From the NCBI GenBank assembly GCA_013141435.1, contig JABFQZ010000034.1:1-38504 (forward strand): DNA of 38,504 nucleotides. Reading direction: 5' to 3'. Within the stretch, counting starts at the first letter, position 1, and the number at the start of each line of letters is the position of its first letter. Made by a program: the position numbers and the translations under genes. The DNA is from Ferruginibacter sp. Its GTDB lineage: Bacteria > Bacteroidota > Bacteroidia > Chitinophagales > Chitinophagaceae. Shown piece after piece: positions 7,799 to 16,237 of this stretch. A model generated the notes under the pieces. The model saw only the letters and a program-made list of their open reading frames with translations. It searched no databases and was not told where the DNA came from.

Positions 7799-8410
7799 TT
7801 ATTTTAATTTCGCTGGGTTTCCAAATACTATTGCATTATCTGGTATATTATTAATAACAACTGAGCCAGCCCCAATTGTAACATTATTTCCAATAATTAC
7901 ACCTTGTTTTACAACAGAACCAGCGCCTACAAAGGTATTAAATCCAACTGTAACGTTACCACATAAAATAGTGCCAGGGCAAATGTGTGAAAATTCTCCA
8001 ATTTCACATTCATGTTCTATAATACACCCTGTATTACAAATTGCTGCATCGCCTATTTTACTTAATGCGTTAATAATGGCTCCAGCACCTATCATTACTC
8101 CATGGTTTGCAACAATAGCGCTTTGACAAATTATTGCAGATGAATCAATGGCATTTATCGGCAAAAGATTCTTTGTAGTTAAATTCTCATATACCTTTCT
8201 TCTGATATGATTATTGCCGATTGAAATAAAAAATTCATTTTTATACAATTCATTAATTGCATTTTCAGAATTTTCAGACCCTAAATAATCAAGATTAAAT
8301 GGATTTTTTTCATTCAGTATTGTATCGCAATAAGCATGTACTGTTTTACCCAAAGTTTTTAAAATCCCTTGTACTACGTATGCATGACCAGAGTATCCAA
8401 TTAAAATCAT
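7799..8410 (-). CDS. PglD/NeuD-like sugar O/N-acyltransferase
   Basis: Left-handed beta-helix acyltransferase. The N-terminal part (MILIGYSGHAYVVQGIL) is the small nucleotide-sugar-binding fold of the PglD/NeuD family with its conserved GxSGHA. From about residue 85 it has hexapeptide repeats such as VMIGAGAIINALSKIG, with a catalytic-type His in ICNTGCIIEHECEIG, and it ends with IPDNAIVFGNPAK. At 203 residues it is normal for PglD. It overlaps the stop of the beta-helix gene by four bases (ATGA) and precedes the dehydratase, so it probably acetylates the 4-amino group made by the LegC-like aminotransferase. An O-acetylation role like NeuD is the alternative. Confidence 0.82.
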   Translation of the reverse strand: MILIGYSGHAYVVQGILKTLGKTVHAYCDTILNEKNPFNLDYLGSENSENAINELYKNEFFISIGNNHIRRKVYENLTTKNLLPINAIDSSAIICQSAIVANHGVMIGAGAIINALSKIGDAAICNTGCIIEHECEIGEFSHICPGTILCGNVTVGFNTFVGAGSVVKQGVIIGNNVTIGAGSVVINNIPDNAIVFGNPAKLK

Positions 8411-9903
8411 TTAGAGTCTTCTATTTTTTTATTGTTTAAACTAATATTATACCAAACATTATTTTTTGATCCAGTAAAGTTAGGAGGATATAATTTATTA
8501 AATGTAAAATCGGAATTTTTAATTACCGTATTCACTAAAAATGCGCTATGATTTCCCAAAACTGGAGCTGATGTTCCGGTAAATTTAAAATTACAATTAT
8601 TAAACAAAATATAATCGTCGGTTTTTTTTGTTTGCACTTCTACATAAAATATTGGTAAATATTTAGAACTAAAATTACAGTTTACAAATTGTTGCATATT
8701 GCCTGTAACACCTATTAAATATACATAAAAGCATTTACCATCTTTACAAGCTGTATCGTTAAATTGGCAATTTGTAAATTTTGTTGCTTCTTCTGATTTG
8801 GTTGCATTGTATTGGGATAATACACAACCACTAATGATACAGTTTTCGTAAACAGATTTTACACTCCCGCAAATTATAGCGTACGAATTGCTGCTTGCTA
8901 TGTTACAGTTTTTATAAACAATGTTTGTGTCAATTATATAACCATCTGTAATGGCACAACCATTATTGCCAAACACATTGCATTTTTTAAATAACACATT
9001 GCTTACTGTATTAAACTCTGGCTCTATACTAATACCAGCACCTGGTGCAGTGCAAATCCTTGTATTTGCGGCATTACTAAATTCGCAATTTATTAGAGCA
9101 ATATTTTTACCTCCAGTTAGTGAAAAATTGTTTCTTCCACTTGCATAAAATTTGCTGTTGCTAATGCTTATTGTATTGGTATAATTGTCTTTTTCTTTTT
9201 GGGTGTAAGAGTGGCTGGTTACTACAAGTGCATCTGTACCAAAATAAGACACATTACTCTTGTTTATTATTACATTATTGCAGTTGTTTATCACAATACC
9301 ATAATGTATTCTCTCGTATGGCCGCTGACCAATTCCACAATATCCTCCTAAAATAAAAGTATTTGAATTGCCATTTAGAGCTATATTTTCTATTTTAATA
9401 TTGGTACAAAATTTAAAACTAAAGCAAGTTCCAATATCTATAGCATTTTTAGAAAACTTTATAGCCGCATCGTTACCTTCTGTTTTGTGCAATTCATTTT
9501 CTAGCGAACTTGGATTGTACAAGTTTATGTTAGTGGGTTTTTTTCTATCTGCTGTATCAAACATGCCAAAATATAACCGATTAATATATTTAATTTCGGT
9601 ATCTTTTTCGCCTACAATTTGTACATTTTTGCAATCGCTTAGCATAAATATATTTGCACTACTACTATATTTCAATTGCTTTTGGCCAACCCAATATTTT
9701 CCTTTAGGAATAAATAATAAAACATTGCCTCCCATTTTATTTATATATTCTGCTGCTTTTTCAAATGCTTTAGTATCATTACCTGTATCGTTTGGCTTTG
9801 CACCAAAATCGGTTACCAAGTTTTTATTGGTTATTTTTTGCTGAGCACAAATATTGTTTGAGCCCATAATAAAAAGCAGTAATATAATTTTATAACTATT
9901 CAA
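8407..9903 (-). CDS. Secreted right-handed parallel beta-helix protein (pectate-lyase-3-like)
   Basis: The 498-residue protein begins with a signal peptide (hydrophobic IILLLFIMG, cleavage after ICAQ). It continues with NLVTDFGAKPNDTGNDTKAF, the usual opening of the pectate-lyase superfamily / GH28-GH55-like beta-helix fold. Many short Asn/Cys-rich coils follow (repeated N-C-x-F or N-C-N-I patterns), as expected of stacked helix turns. The start is a TTG at 9903; the next ATG would remove most of the signal peptide. It overlaps the HAD gene by 8 bases and the acyltransferase gene by 4. Placed inside cytoplasmic glycan genes, it is likely a periplasmic or surface lyase, hydrolase or epimerase acting on the polymer. 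Catalytic residues cannot be assigned. Confidence 0.75.
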   Translation of the reverse strand: MNSYKIILLLFIMGSNNICAQQKITNKNLVTDFGAKPNDTGNDTKAFEKAAEYINKMGGNVLLFIPKGKYWVGQKQLKYSSSANIFMLSDCKNVQIVGEKDTEIKYINRLYFGMFDTADRKKPTNINLYNPSSLENELHKTEGNDAAIKFSKNAIDIGTCFSFKFCTNIKIENIALNGNSNTFILGGYCGIGQRPYERIHYGIVINNCNNVIINKSNVSYFGTDALVVTSHSYTQKEKDNYTNTISISNSKFYASGRNNFSLTGGKNIALINCEFSNAANTRICTAPGAGISIEPEFNTVSNVLFKKCNVFGNNGCAITDGYIIDTNIVYKNCNIASSNSYAIICGSVKSVYENCIISGCVLSQYNATKSEEATKFTNCQFNDTACKDGKCFYVYLIGVTGNMQQFVNCNFSSKYLPIFYVEVQTKKTDDYILFNNCNFKFTGTSAPVLGNHSAFLVNTVIKNSDFTFNKLYPPNFTGSKNNVWYNISLNNKKIEDSK

Positions 9904-10477
9904 TTTTTGTTACACTATTTTTATATATCAAAAAAGTAATATCAGCAATTTCCATCAATGGTTTATCGCTAAAACTATCTGTGTAGAATACATCAATTTT
10001 ATTAATTTTTCTCTCTCTTAGAGCCTCTACTTTATTGTAACCATACATGTTTGTTTTTAATCCCACAACCAAGTCCAACTCATTATAAATAAGTGATGAT
10101 GCCAACAGCTGGTCTTCAGAAAATAGGAATTGCAGGTATTCGTAGAATGATGCAGAGGCTATTATTGCATTAGGGTTTTTTTTTAAAAACTCTGTTTCAT
10201 ATATTTTATTAAACTTAATTTTTTTTGCATACTTTTCTCCTGCTTCATTCAACTCTTTTTTTGTTTTACCTTTCAAAAATATTTCTACTCCATTTGATTT
10301 CAATTCATCGTTGCTTATTTGCTTAAAAACATGCAAAAAAACAAATATAAAAAAGTATGGCACTTTCCAAATCAAAGAAAAATTCTTATTGCAAGATAGG
10401 TAATATCCTGCTATAGTATCATGCAATGTGAGTGTTTTATCAAAATCGAAAACTATTACAGGTTTTTTATTTTCCAT
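9896..10477 (-). CDS. HAD-IB family phosphatase
   Basis: Small haloacid-dehalogenase-type phosphohydrolase, 193 residues. Motif I is VFDFDKTLT with nucleophile Asp11 and acid Asp13; motif II is the Ser in IIASAS; a lysine follows (KVEALRERK); motif IV is YTDSFSDKPLMEIAD. A helical cap with a hydrophobic stretch (PYFFIFVFLHVF) lies between motifs I and II, as in SerB-like and HAD-IB proteins. It overlaps the ATP-grasp gene by 11 bases and the beta-helix gene by 8. A substrate such as a sugar phosphate or phospholipid-like glycan intermediate is plausible, but the sequence does not name it. Confidence 0.78.
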   Translation of the reverse strand: MENKKPVIVFDFDKTLTLHDTIAGYYLSCNKNFSLIWKVPYFFIFVFLHVFKQISNDELKSNGVEIFLKGKTKKELNEAGEKYAKKIKFNKIYETEFLKKNPNAIIASASFYEYLQFLFSEDQLLASSLIYNELDLVVGLKTNMYGYNKVEALRERKINKIDVFYTDSFSDKPLMEIADITFLIYKNSVTKIE

Positions 10478-11627
10478 ATAATTTTTGACACAATCTTTTT
10501 ATAGATGAAAAGTTAATCGTAAAATAAATCATAAAAGTAAATATGCTCCAATAATTTGCATAGGTGGCGTTAATATAACAAGTATTTTCTTTATCAAAAT
10601 CCCAAAATCCTTTTAGAGAAAATTTTGATTTTATATAGTTTAAGATATCGAAAGGGTATAACCAACGAATATTTTTTTCTTTATATTCAGGTGTTATTAC
10701 CGGTTTGTTTAATGCAATATTTAAATAATTCAATGCAAAGTTTGTTCCACAAAATTCGCTTAACATAAAGGAGCCCCAAATGCGAGGGTTTATTTCTATA
10801 ATTTTATACTCCTTATTAATTTCATCGTACAAAAACTCAACCATGGCATAACCACTCCAATTTAATTTTTTTAATATTGCTCCGCCCAATGTTTTCAAAC
10901 TTTCGTTTTGGTTGCTTTTAGAATAAACTGTAACTCCTCCATTTGTAGGATATGTTCTTATTCTTGTATGGGAATAATAACTTACTATTTCTCCGTTGTT
11001 ACATAAAAAAAAAGCTCCTTCTACGTTGTTACTATTTCCAATAATTTCTTGTACTACATAATCTGTTTCTTTTAATTCGTTTAGTATGTCATTATCTGCT
11101 GCCGAAAGCAACCTTTTAATACCCACCGAGCCTGCGCCTATGGTAGGTTTTACAATAAGTGGATATTTTGCAATGTTTTGTTTTATGTTTAAAAAGCTAT
11201 AGGATTTAGGCACAGCAAAATTATTGGATTCGCAATAATTTTGAAATTGTAGTTTGTTTAATGTGATATCATAACTACTTTGTTGTGGCAATAGATAAAT
11301 AAATTGTTTTGCGTATTTTATTTTTGATTCCAAAAATGTATAAAACAATTTATTAGTACTATCCGAAACTGGTATATAAACAATTTGATTATTTCCCGAT
11401 AATTTACAAATTTTTTCTAAATCATTTTCAAAAAAATGGTAGTTTTCTATCCTTAGCTTGTGCACTTTTTGCAAATACACAATGGGTAGTTGCAAATTAT
11501 TATCCACAGACGAAGTTAGTAAAAAATCATGTTTAGCAATTTGTTTAAAAACGTTGTACACATCAAACCCTTTTCTGCTATTTACATCTGTTATAAGTAT
11601 TGTAGCGTTTTGTTTTAAATTATTCAT
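10467..11627 (-). CDS. ATP-grasp family carboxylate-amine ligase-like protein
   Basis: The 386-residue protein has a pre-ATP-grasp Rossmann-like N-terminal domain (ATILITDVNSRKGFDVY) and an ATP-grasp core: YPLIVKPTIGAGSVGIKRL at about 150-168, TDYVVQEIIG, GYAMVEFLYDE, and the metal-binding EINPRIWGSF. It is close to carbamoyl-phosphate-synthase-like ATP-grasp proteins that occur in exopolysaccharide clusters. These enzymes join a carboxylate to an amine through an acyl phosphate. In this locus it could attach an amino acid or similar acid to an amino sugar, but that is inference. It overlaps the deacetylase gene by 8 bases and the phosphatase gene by 11, so the three should be made together. 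Confidence 0.8.
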   Translation of the reverse strand: MNNLKQNATILITDVNSRKGFDVYNVFKQIAKHDFLLTSSVDNNLQLPIVYLQKVHKLRIENYHFFENDLEKICKLSGNNQIVYIPVSDSTNKLFYTFLESKIKYAKQFIYLLPQQSSYDITLNKLQFQNYCESNNFAVPKSYSFLNIKQNIAKYPLIVKPTIGAGSVGIKRLLSAADNDILNELKETDYVVQEIIGNSNNVEGAFFLCNNGEIVSYYSHTRIRTYPTNGGVTVYSKSNQNESLKTLGGAILKKLNWSGYAMVEFLYDEINKEYKIIEINPRIWGSFMLSEFCGTNFALNYLNIALNKPVITPEYKEKNIRWLYPFDILNYIKSKFSLKGFWDFDKENTCYINATYANYWSIFTFMIYFTINFSSIKRLCQKLYGK

Positions 11628-12513
11628 AAGCTAATATACTTGTATTTTGTACTTTTTTGCTTGATTCTAATGCTGTTTCAAATTGATATTTAGAGAAAAC
11701 GGCATCCAATTTATCTAAAGAGGAATTTCTACCAATATTCCATTTGAGGTTATTTAAACGCATTTTTAATTTTGAATATTTAGCATTTTCAGGATAGCTC
11801 TCCTGCATAAAAAGTGCTTGATTATCAAATTCGTAAGGATGAGTGTACACCATTGCCGATTTGCCCTTTTTGTAATATGCTTCAAAACTTTTATTTATAA
11901 TAAATGATGGTGCAATACGTAAATAACTTCCTCCAATTATACAAAATTTTTTTCCAAAAAATGATTGTGTTTGTAAAGGAAGCTCTATGATTGAAAGGTT
12001 ATTTTTCAATTGCAAAATGGTAGGTTTATTAGGCAAATCAGCTGAGCCAAAATGAGAAAGCGAGGATGGAAAAATACTGCTATCGTACACAAATCCCATA
12101 CTAGCCAATATTTCTAAAACAACCAATCGCTTTTTGTTCATTGAAAAAAATGGAGCCCTATAACCATAAATATTTTGCCCGATTATATCTGTTACGATTT
12201 TGGTTGATTCTTCTAAGTCAGCTTTTATTTTATCCAATGATATTGAAGGTAAACTTTCATGATATTGCCCATGCAAGGCTATTTCGTGGCCTTTTTGATG
12301 TATTTTTTTTAAAAGCTCTTGCTTGTGTTTAGCTAAAATACCCAACACAAAAAAAGTTCCTTTTATGGAGTGTTTATCTAACAAATCTAATATAAGCAAT
12401 GTTTGACGGTCTATCGCTTGCTTTGGTGAAGATATGGCTCCGTTAAAATATTTTAAGGATAATTGTGAAAAATCTTCCCAATCTACACTAAAAACAAACT
12501 TATTATTTTCCAT
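11620..12513 (-). CDS. Polysaccharide deacetylase (NodB domain)
   Basis: NodB-type metal-dependent N- or O-deacetylase, 297 residues. Visible motifs: FSVDWEDFSQ at 8-17, the aspartate motif in the form seen in exopolysaccharide-associated deacetylases; KGTFFVLGILAKH near 51-63; the metal-binding HGQYH at 81-85; GYRAPFFS at 117-124. No signal peptide is evident, so it may act in the cytoplasm on a lipid-linked or nucleotide-linked sugar. A free amine it produces could be the acceptor for the neighbouring ATP-grasp ligase. It starts 6 bases after the GT4 gene and overlaps the ATP-grasp start by 8. Confidence 0.85.
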   Translation of the reverse strand: MENNKFVFSVDWEDFSQLSLKYFNGAISSPKQAIDRQTLLILDLLDKHSIKGTFFVLGILAKHKQELLKKIHQKGHEIALHGQYHESLPSISLDKIKADLEESTKIVTDIIGQNIYGYRAPFFSMNKKRLVVLEILASMGFVYDSSIFPSSLSHFGSADLPNKPTILQLKNNLSIIELPLQTQSFFGKKFCIIGGSYLRIAPSFIINKSFEAYYKKGKSAMVYTHPYEFDNQALFMQESYPENAKYSKLKMRLNNLKWNIGRNSSLDKLDAVFSKYQFETALESSKKVQNTSILAYE

Positions 12514-12519
12514 CTTTAT

Positions 12520-13713
12520 TTAAATTGTTATCGAAACTCCTTTTTTAAAAAAGTGCTTTTTTACAAGTTGATCGTATGCCTGGCCTACTTTACTGCATAC
12601 AAAATTATGTGTAAAATTTTGCTCAATTTCATTATAAAATGTATCAGCCATAATTTTTACTTTATCTCTATTTTTCAAACTGTATTCCATTGATTTTTCA
12701 ATATCATTTACATCTTTTACTTTAAAAATTAGGCCTGTTTCATTATGCCTTATCATATCAATATTTCCAATAATATCACTACATATTATTGGGCATCGCA
12801 AGGCTCCTGCTTCTAACAATACAGTTGGAAACCCTTCTCTATATGAAGGAAATAAAAAACAATTTGCTACTGTGAAATAGGGCTGTACAGAAGGAACTTT
12901 GCCTACAAAATGGATTGCTGAATTATTTTTTAGAGCTGATAAGGTTTCGGTATCCAACGGCGCTGCGCTTTCATCGTAAATGCCTGCTACTATTAATCGA
13001 ACATGCTGATGTTTTTTTTGTAAGGTTGTAAATGCTTTTACCGCATCTGCAATTCCTTTATCCCTAACTATTCTCCCCAAAAATAGAAAATAGAAATTAG
13101 ATGAATCAAAATTAATTATTTTTTTTGCATCTTCCAGTTCATTCTGAGGAATTTTGTCTTTATTAAAAAGATTAATATTAACTCCATTTGAAGATCCATA
13201 ACCTATCACCGCCATTTTTTCTTTTGGGCACATTTTTGTATCCAACATATACTTATACGATGAAATACTATTGGGCCACACATTTGTTGAAAATTTGAAC
13301 GTTATTATTTCTACTTGTCGATAAATTTTTGATTTTAAACTATTATCCATGGTGGAAATTAGCCCAGCCATTGTTTGAATTCTTATAGGTACACCAGCAA
13401 GCTTGCCTGCAACCATAGATAATAAATTTGCTTTAATACTTTGAGAGTGAATTATTAATGGCTTTTCCTTTTTAAAAAGTTTGTAAAATTTATACAATGC
13501 TATTAAATCTGCTATGGGAGCAAAATTTCTATTTATCGGCAAAGTAATGTGTGCTACTCCTTCAGCTTGCTCTATTTCATCGATGGAGCCTTCTTTGTTG
13601 CTAACCATTTTTATGTTGTAGCCACAGTCTTTTATATATTTAATTTGACCATTGATTAGACCTCTAAATGCAAGAGATGTTGATGCTATGCTAAATATTT
13701 TAATATTTTCCAA
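12520..13713 (-). CDS. Glycosyltransferase family 4 (GT-B fold)
   Basis: A 397-residue retaining GT-B glycosyltransferase. The C-terminal half has FLFLGRIVRDKGIADAVKAF and the EX7E nucleotide-sugar motif in YREGFPTVLLEAGALRCPI. The N-terminal half contains HSQSIKANLLSMVAGKLAGV, typical of GT4 enzymes for surface polysaccharides. The start appears to be the TTG at 13713; no in-frame ATG gives a complete N terminus. It heads the minus-strand unit that runs through the deacetylase, ATP-grasp, HAD, beta-helix, acyltransferase and dehydratase genes to the terminator at 6521-6544. It is divergent from the gene starting at 13749. Sugar specificity is unknown. Confidence 0.88.
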   Translation of the reverse strand: MENIKIFSIASTSLAFRGLINGQIKYIKDCGYNIKMVSNKEGSIDEIEQAEGVAHITLPINRNFAPIADLIALYKFYKLFKKEKPLIIHSQSIKANLLSMVAGKLAGVPIRIQTMAGLISTMDNSLKSKIYRQVEIITFKFSTNVWPNSISSYKYMLDTKMCPKEKMAVIGYGSSNGVNINLFNKDKIPQNELEDAKKIINFDSSNFYFLFLGRIVRDKGIADAVKAFTTLQKKHQHVRLIVAGIYDESAAPLDTETLSALKNNSAIHFVGKVPSVQPYFTVANCFLFPSYREGFPTVLLEAGALRCPIICSDIIGNIDMIRHNETGLIFKVKDVNDIEKSMEYSLKNRDKVKIMADTFYNEIEQNFTHNFVCSKVGQAYDQLVKKHFFKKGVSITI

Positions 13714-13725
13714 ATTATTCTTCCT

Positions 13726-13733
13726 TAATTTTG
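13726..13733 (+). promoter_or_regulatory. Candidate -7 box of the Wzy-like gene
   Basis: TAATTTTG matches TAnnTTTG 15 bases before the ATG at 13749, which supports that ATG over the upstream one at 13731 that the box itself overlaps. No clear -33 element is present. Confidence 0.33.
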
Positions 13734-13748
13734 TTTTACTATTTTTTT

Positions 13749-15089
13749 ATGAACGAAACACAAAATTATGCTTTAAATTCTTTGTTAAGTATAAAGGATC
13801 TTCTAATTTTTCCTATTTATTATATTATTATTCTCTTTTTTTTGAAAAGATATGTTGCTAAAAAAAATGACTCTTTGCATAGCGCCTATTTTGTACTTGG
13901 TTTTAAATTGAAAACATTGGGTATGTTAATAATTGTATTGCTCACCGAATATTATTTTAAAGGTGGTGATACCAATTTGTTTTTTGCTGGCACTACCAAT
14001 GTTTACGATAATTTAACCCATAATTTTTCGGTAGGGTTAGAACAAGTATTTGTAAACTCTAATGATTTTTCTCAAAATACTGTTTCACAATCTCACCCAT
14101 CGTTTTTTTTTATGAATCCCCCAAGTATTAATGTTGTACGACTTACAGGCATAATTTCTTTGATTTCTTTTAATACATACACTTGTATTAGCTTAATTAT
14201 AGGTATTTACACTTTTGGTGGCATTTGGAATATTTTTTTATGTACTCATCGATATTTTCCTGATAACTCAAAAAGAAACTTTATCGTTTGTTTTTGCATA
14301 CCTACTGTTATGATATGGGCATCTGGTATTCTTAAAGACCCTTACTCCATTGGTGGATTTGGTTATTGCTTAAATTATTTGGATAAATTTACAACTCAAA
14401 AAAAGGGGAAATTAAAATATGCTATATTGATTTTTATTAATGGTGGGATTGTTTTGATGACTAAAGATTATACACTTTATGCGCTGGCCGTATCCTTTAT
14501 CATAGCATTTTTTTATAATGCAGCTTTAAAACTACAATTCATCGTACGAAAGTTATTTTTCTATTTAGTCATTCCAGTAGGCATTATTGCCTCACTTATT
14601 TCTTTTCAATCGAATTTGCAAGACTATGTAATAAAACAAGTATTAGAAACAGCTATTGAAAAAAAATCCGCTTGGGATGCAGGGGAAGGGGGAAGTAATT
14701 ATGATATTGGTACAATCGACCCTTCTTTAGCTGGTTTTTTAAGTGCGTTTCCCAAAGCGGTAAATGTGAGTCTATTTAGGCCATATTTATGGGAAGCATC
14801 TTCTGCAATTGTTTTATTTGAAGCAATACTAAGTTTATTTTGTTTATTAAGTTTATTTTATCTAGTATTCAAATTTGGATTATTTAAAACTATAAATACG
14901 TTTTTTTCAAATCAGTTTTTAATAACCTTATTTATTTTCACCATTATTTTTTCTTTTTTTGTTGGATTGAATACCGGCAATTTTGGATCGCTTTCAAGAT
15001 ATAAAGCACCTTGCTTGATCACGTATTTATTGCTTATTGTAAATACGATATATGTTTTGAGAGCAAAGAAACTATTAAATACTCTGTAA
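13749..15089 (+). CDS. Polytopic membrane protein, candidate O-antigen/EPS polymerase (Wzy-like)
   Basis: A 446-residue protein with about ten or more hydrophobic helices and a larger hydrophilic loop (about residues 295-325, SAWDAGEGGSNYDIGTIDPS). The motif YFKGGDTNLFFAGTTNVY near 70-87 resembles the GGDT-type motif in unassigned EPS-cluster membrane proteins. Repeat-unit polymerases are typically this size, this hydrophobic and this poorly conserved, and none of the other genes in the locus is a Wzy, so that role is the best guess. I use the ATG at 13749 (MNETQNY); an ATG six codons upstream overlaps the likely -7 box. It is convergent with the next GT4 gene, overlapping 15 bases at the 3' ends. 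Confidence 0.6.
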   Translation: MNETQNYALNSLLSIKDLLIFPIYYIIILFFLKRYVAKKNDSLHSAYFVLGFKLKTLGMLIIVLLTEYYFKGGDTNLFFAGTTNVYDNLTHNFSVGLEQVFVNSNDFSQNTVSQSHPSFFFMNPPSINVVRLTGIISLISFNTYTCISLIIGIYTFGGIWNIFLCTHRYFPDNSKRNFIVCFCIPTVMIWASGILKDPYSIGGFGYCLNYLDKFTTQKKGKLKYAILIFINGGIVLMTKDYTLYALAVSFIIAFFYNAALKLQFIVRKLFFYLVIPVGIIASLISFQSNLQDYVIKQVLETAIEKKSAWDAGEGGSNYDIGTIDPSLAGFLSAFPKAVNVSLFRPYLWEASSAIVLFEAILSLFCLLSLFYLVFKFGLFKTINTFFSNQFLITLFIFTIIFSFFVGLNTGNFGSLSRYKAPCLITYLLLIVNTIYVLRAKKLLNTL

Positions 15090-16235
15090 AACCTGAATAT
15101 ATTTTTCGCTTGATATTTTCATCGAAAAATCTCTAATCCTTTCTTCTATTTTTTCTTTTTTATTTACTTTTTCATAATTTGCAACCACATACTCCATTGA
15201 TAAAGCAAGTTTTTCTACATTTTTAATTGGAGTTAAAATTCCAAAGTTACAAATTTCAATATCATCTGTAAAACACAATTGATTAGTGTAATCCGTATCA
15301 GGAGCTAAAATTTCTCTTGGCCCAGAGTGACAATCTGTTGAAATAATTGGCAACCCCAAAGCCATGGCTTCAAGTATTACTGTAGGTAATCCTTCGTAAT
15401 TAGAAGATAATACAAAACAAGAACACTGTTTAAGTAAAGAATATTGATTTTCTATAAACCCAATATTCGAAACATAATTTTCAATACCCAAATCAATTAT
15501 TAATTTGTCAATAATAATTTTATTATCACCTTTTCCAATAAGTAGTAATTTACAACTGTATTTTTTACATATTTTTGAAAATGCAGTAACTAATAATATA
15601 TGATTTTTTACTTCATAGAAGCTTCCGATATGCACAAACCAAAATCCTTTTAGGATTTGTGATTCCTTTTCACTTGCTTTAGTTATAATGTTTTCGATGT
15701 TTAGGCCATTGTAGATAGTCACAATTTTTGTGCTTGGTAGCCCAATATCTTCTATCAAATCATGTTTTACAAATTGAGAACATGCAATTATTTTATTGGC
15801 TTTGGGATAACATAGTTTTAATAAAAACCTCCCAATTACTCCTTGGAAAGTATTCTTCTTATATATATTACTTATTACAGTATTTTCTGCAACTATAATT
15901 TTGCCTTTCCATCCAAAATATTTTGCAAAACAAGCAATAAAGCTTGGGCGCTCCAACAACGATAAAGAAAATTGTATATTCTCTTTATTTAAAAAGGATT
16001 TATATTTTAACGCTAAAAAAGGAAGTGTCAAAATATTTAATATGTTTCCGTAATCTTTAACATTCAAAAAATTTATTTTGATAGAAAGGTCTATATCATA
16101 TTTAATGCTTTTATTCATTAAACAAATGTAAATTTCATACTCCTCAGAAAGGTAAGGTATTAAATTTATTATTATAGTTTCCGCACCGCCTTTATCTAAA
16201 CCAATATTTAAAATACAAAGCTTCTTTTTCTCCAT
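15075..16235 (-). CDS. Glycosyltransferase family 4 (GT-B fold)
   Basis: A 386-residue GT4 enzyme. The N-terminal LNIGLDKGGAETIIINLIPYL is the glycine-rich donor/acceptor loop typical of GT4, and the C-terminal NYEGLPTVILEAMALGLPIIST carries the EX7E motif. CHSGPREIL after it is common in N-acetylhexosamine-transferring members. The frame also opens at a GTG at 16241 that overlaps the stop of the upstream gene; the ATG at 16235, two bases after that stop, is the likelier start. It ends by overlapping the convergent Wzy-like gene by 15 bases. It is cotranscribed with the nucleotidyltransferase and epimerase genes. Specificity is unknown. Confidence 0.87.
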   Translation of the reverse strand: MEKKKLCILNIGLDKGGAETIIINLIPYLSEEYEIYICLMNKSIKYDIDLSIKINFLNVKDYGNILNILTLPFLALKYKSFLNKENIQFSLSLLERPSFIACFAKYFGWKGKIIVAENTVISNIYKKNTFQGVIGRFLLKLCYPKANKIIACSQFVKHDLIEDIGLPSTKIVTIYNGLNIENIITKASEKESQILKGFWFVHIGSFYEVKNHILLVTAFSKICKKYSCKLLLIGKGDNKIIIDKLIIDLGIENYVSNIGFIENQYSLLKQCSCFVLSSNYEGLPTVILEAMALGLPIISTDCHSGPREILAPDTDYTNQLCFTDDIEICNFGILTPIKNVEKLALSMEYVVANYEKVNKKEKIEERIRDFSMKISSEKYIQVLQSI

Positions 16236-16237
16236 TA

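Noticed and set aside
9368..9844. 158-codon plus-strand frame opposite the beta-helix gene
   Set aside because: It is antisense to a protein with a signal peptide and beta-helix repeats and shows no motif of its own.
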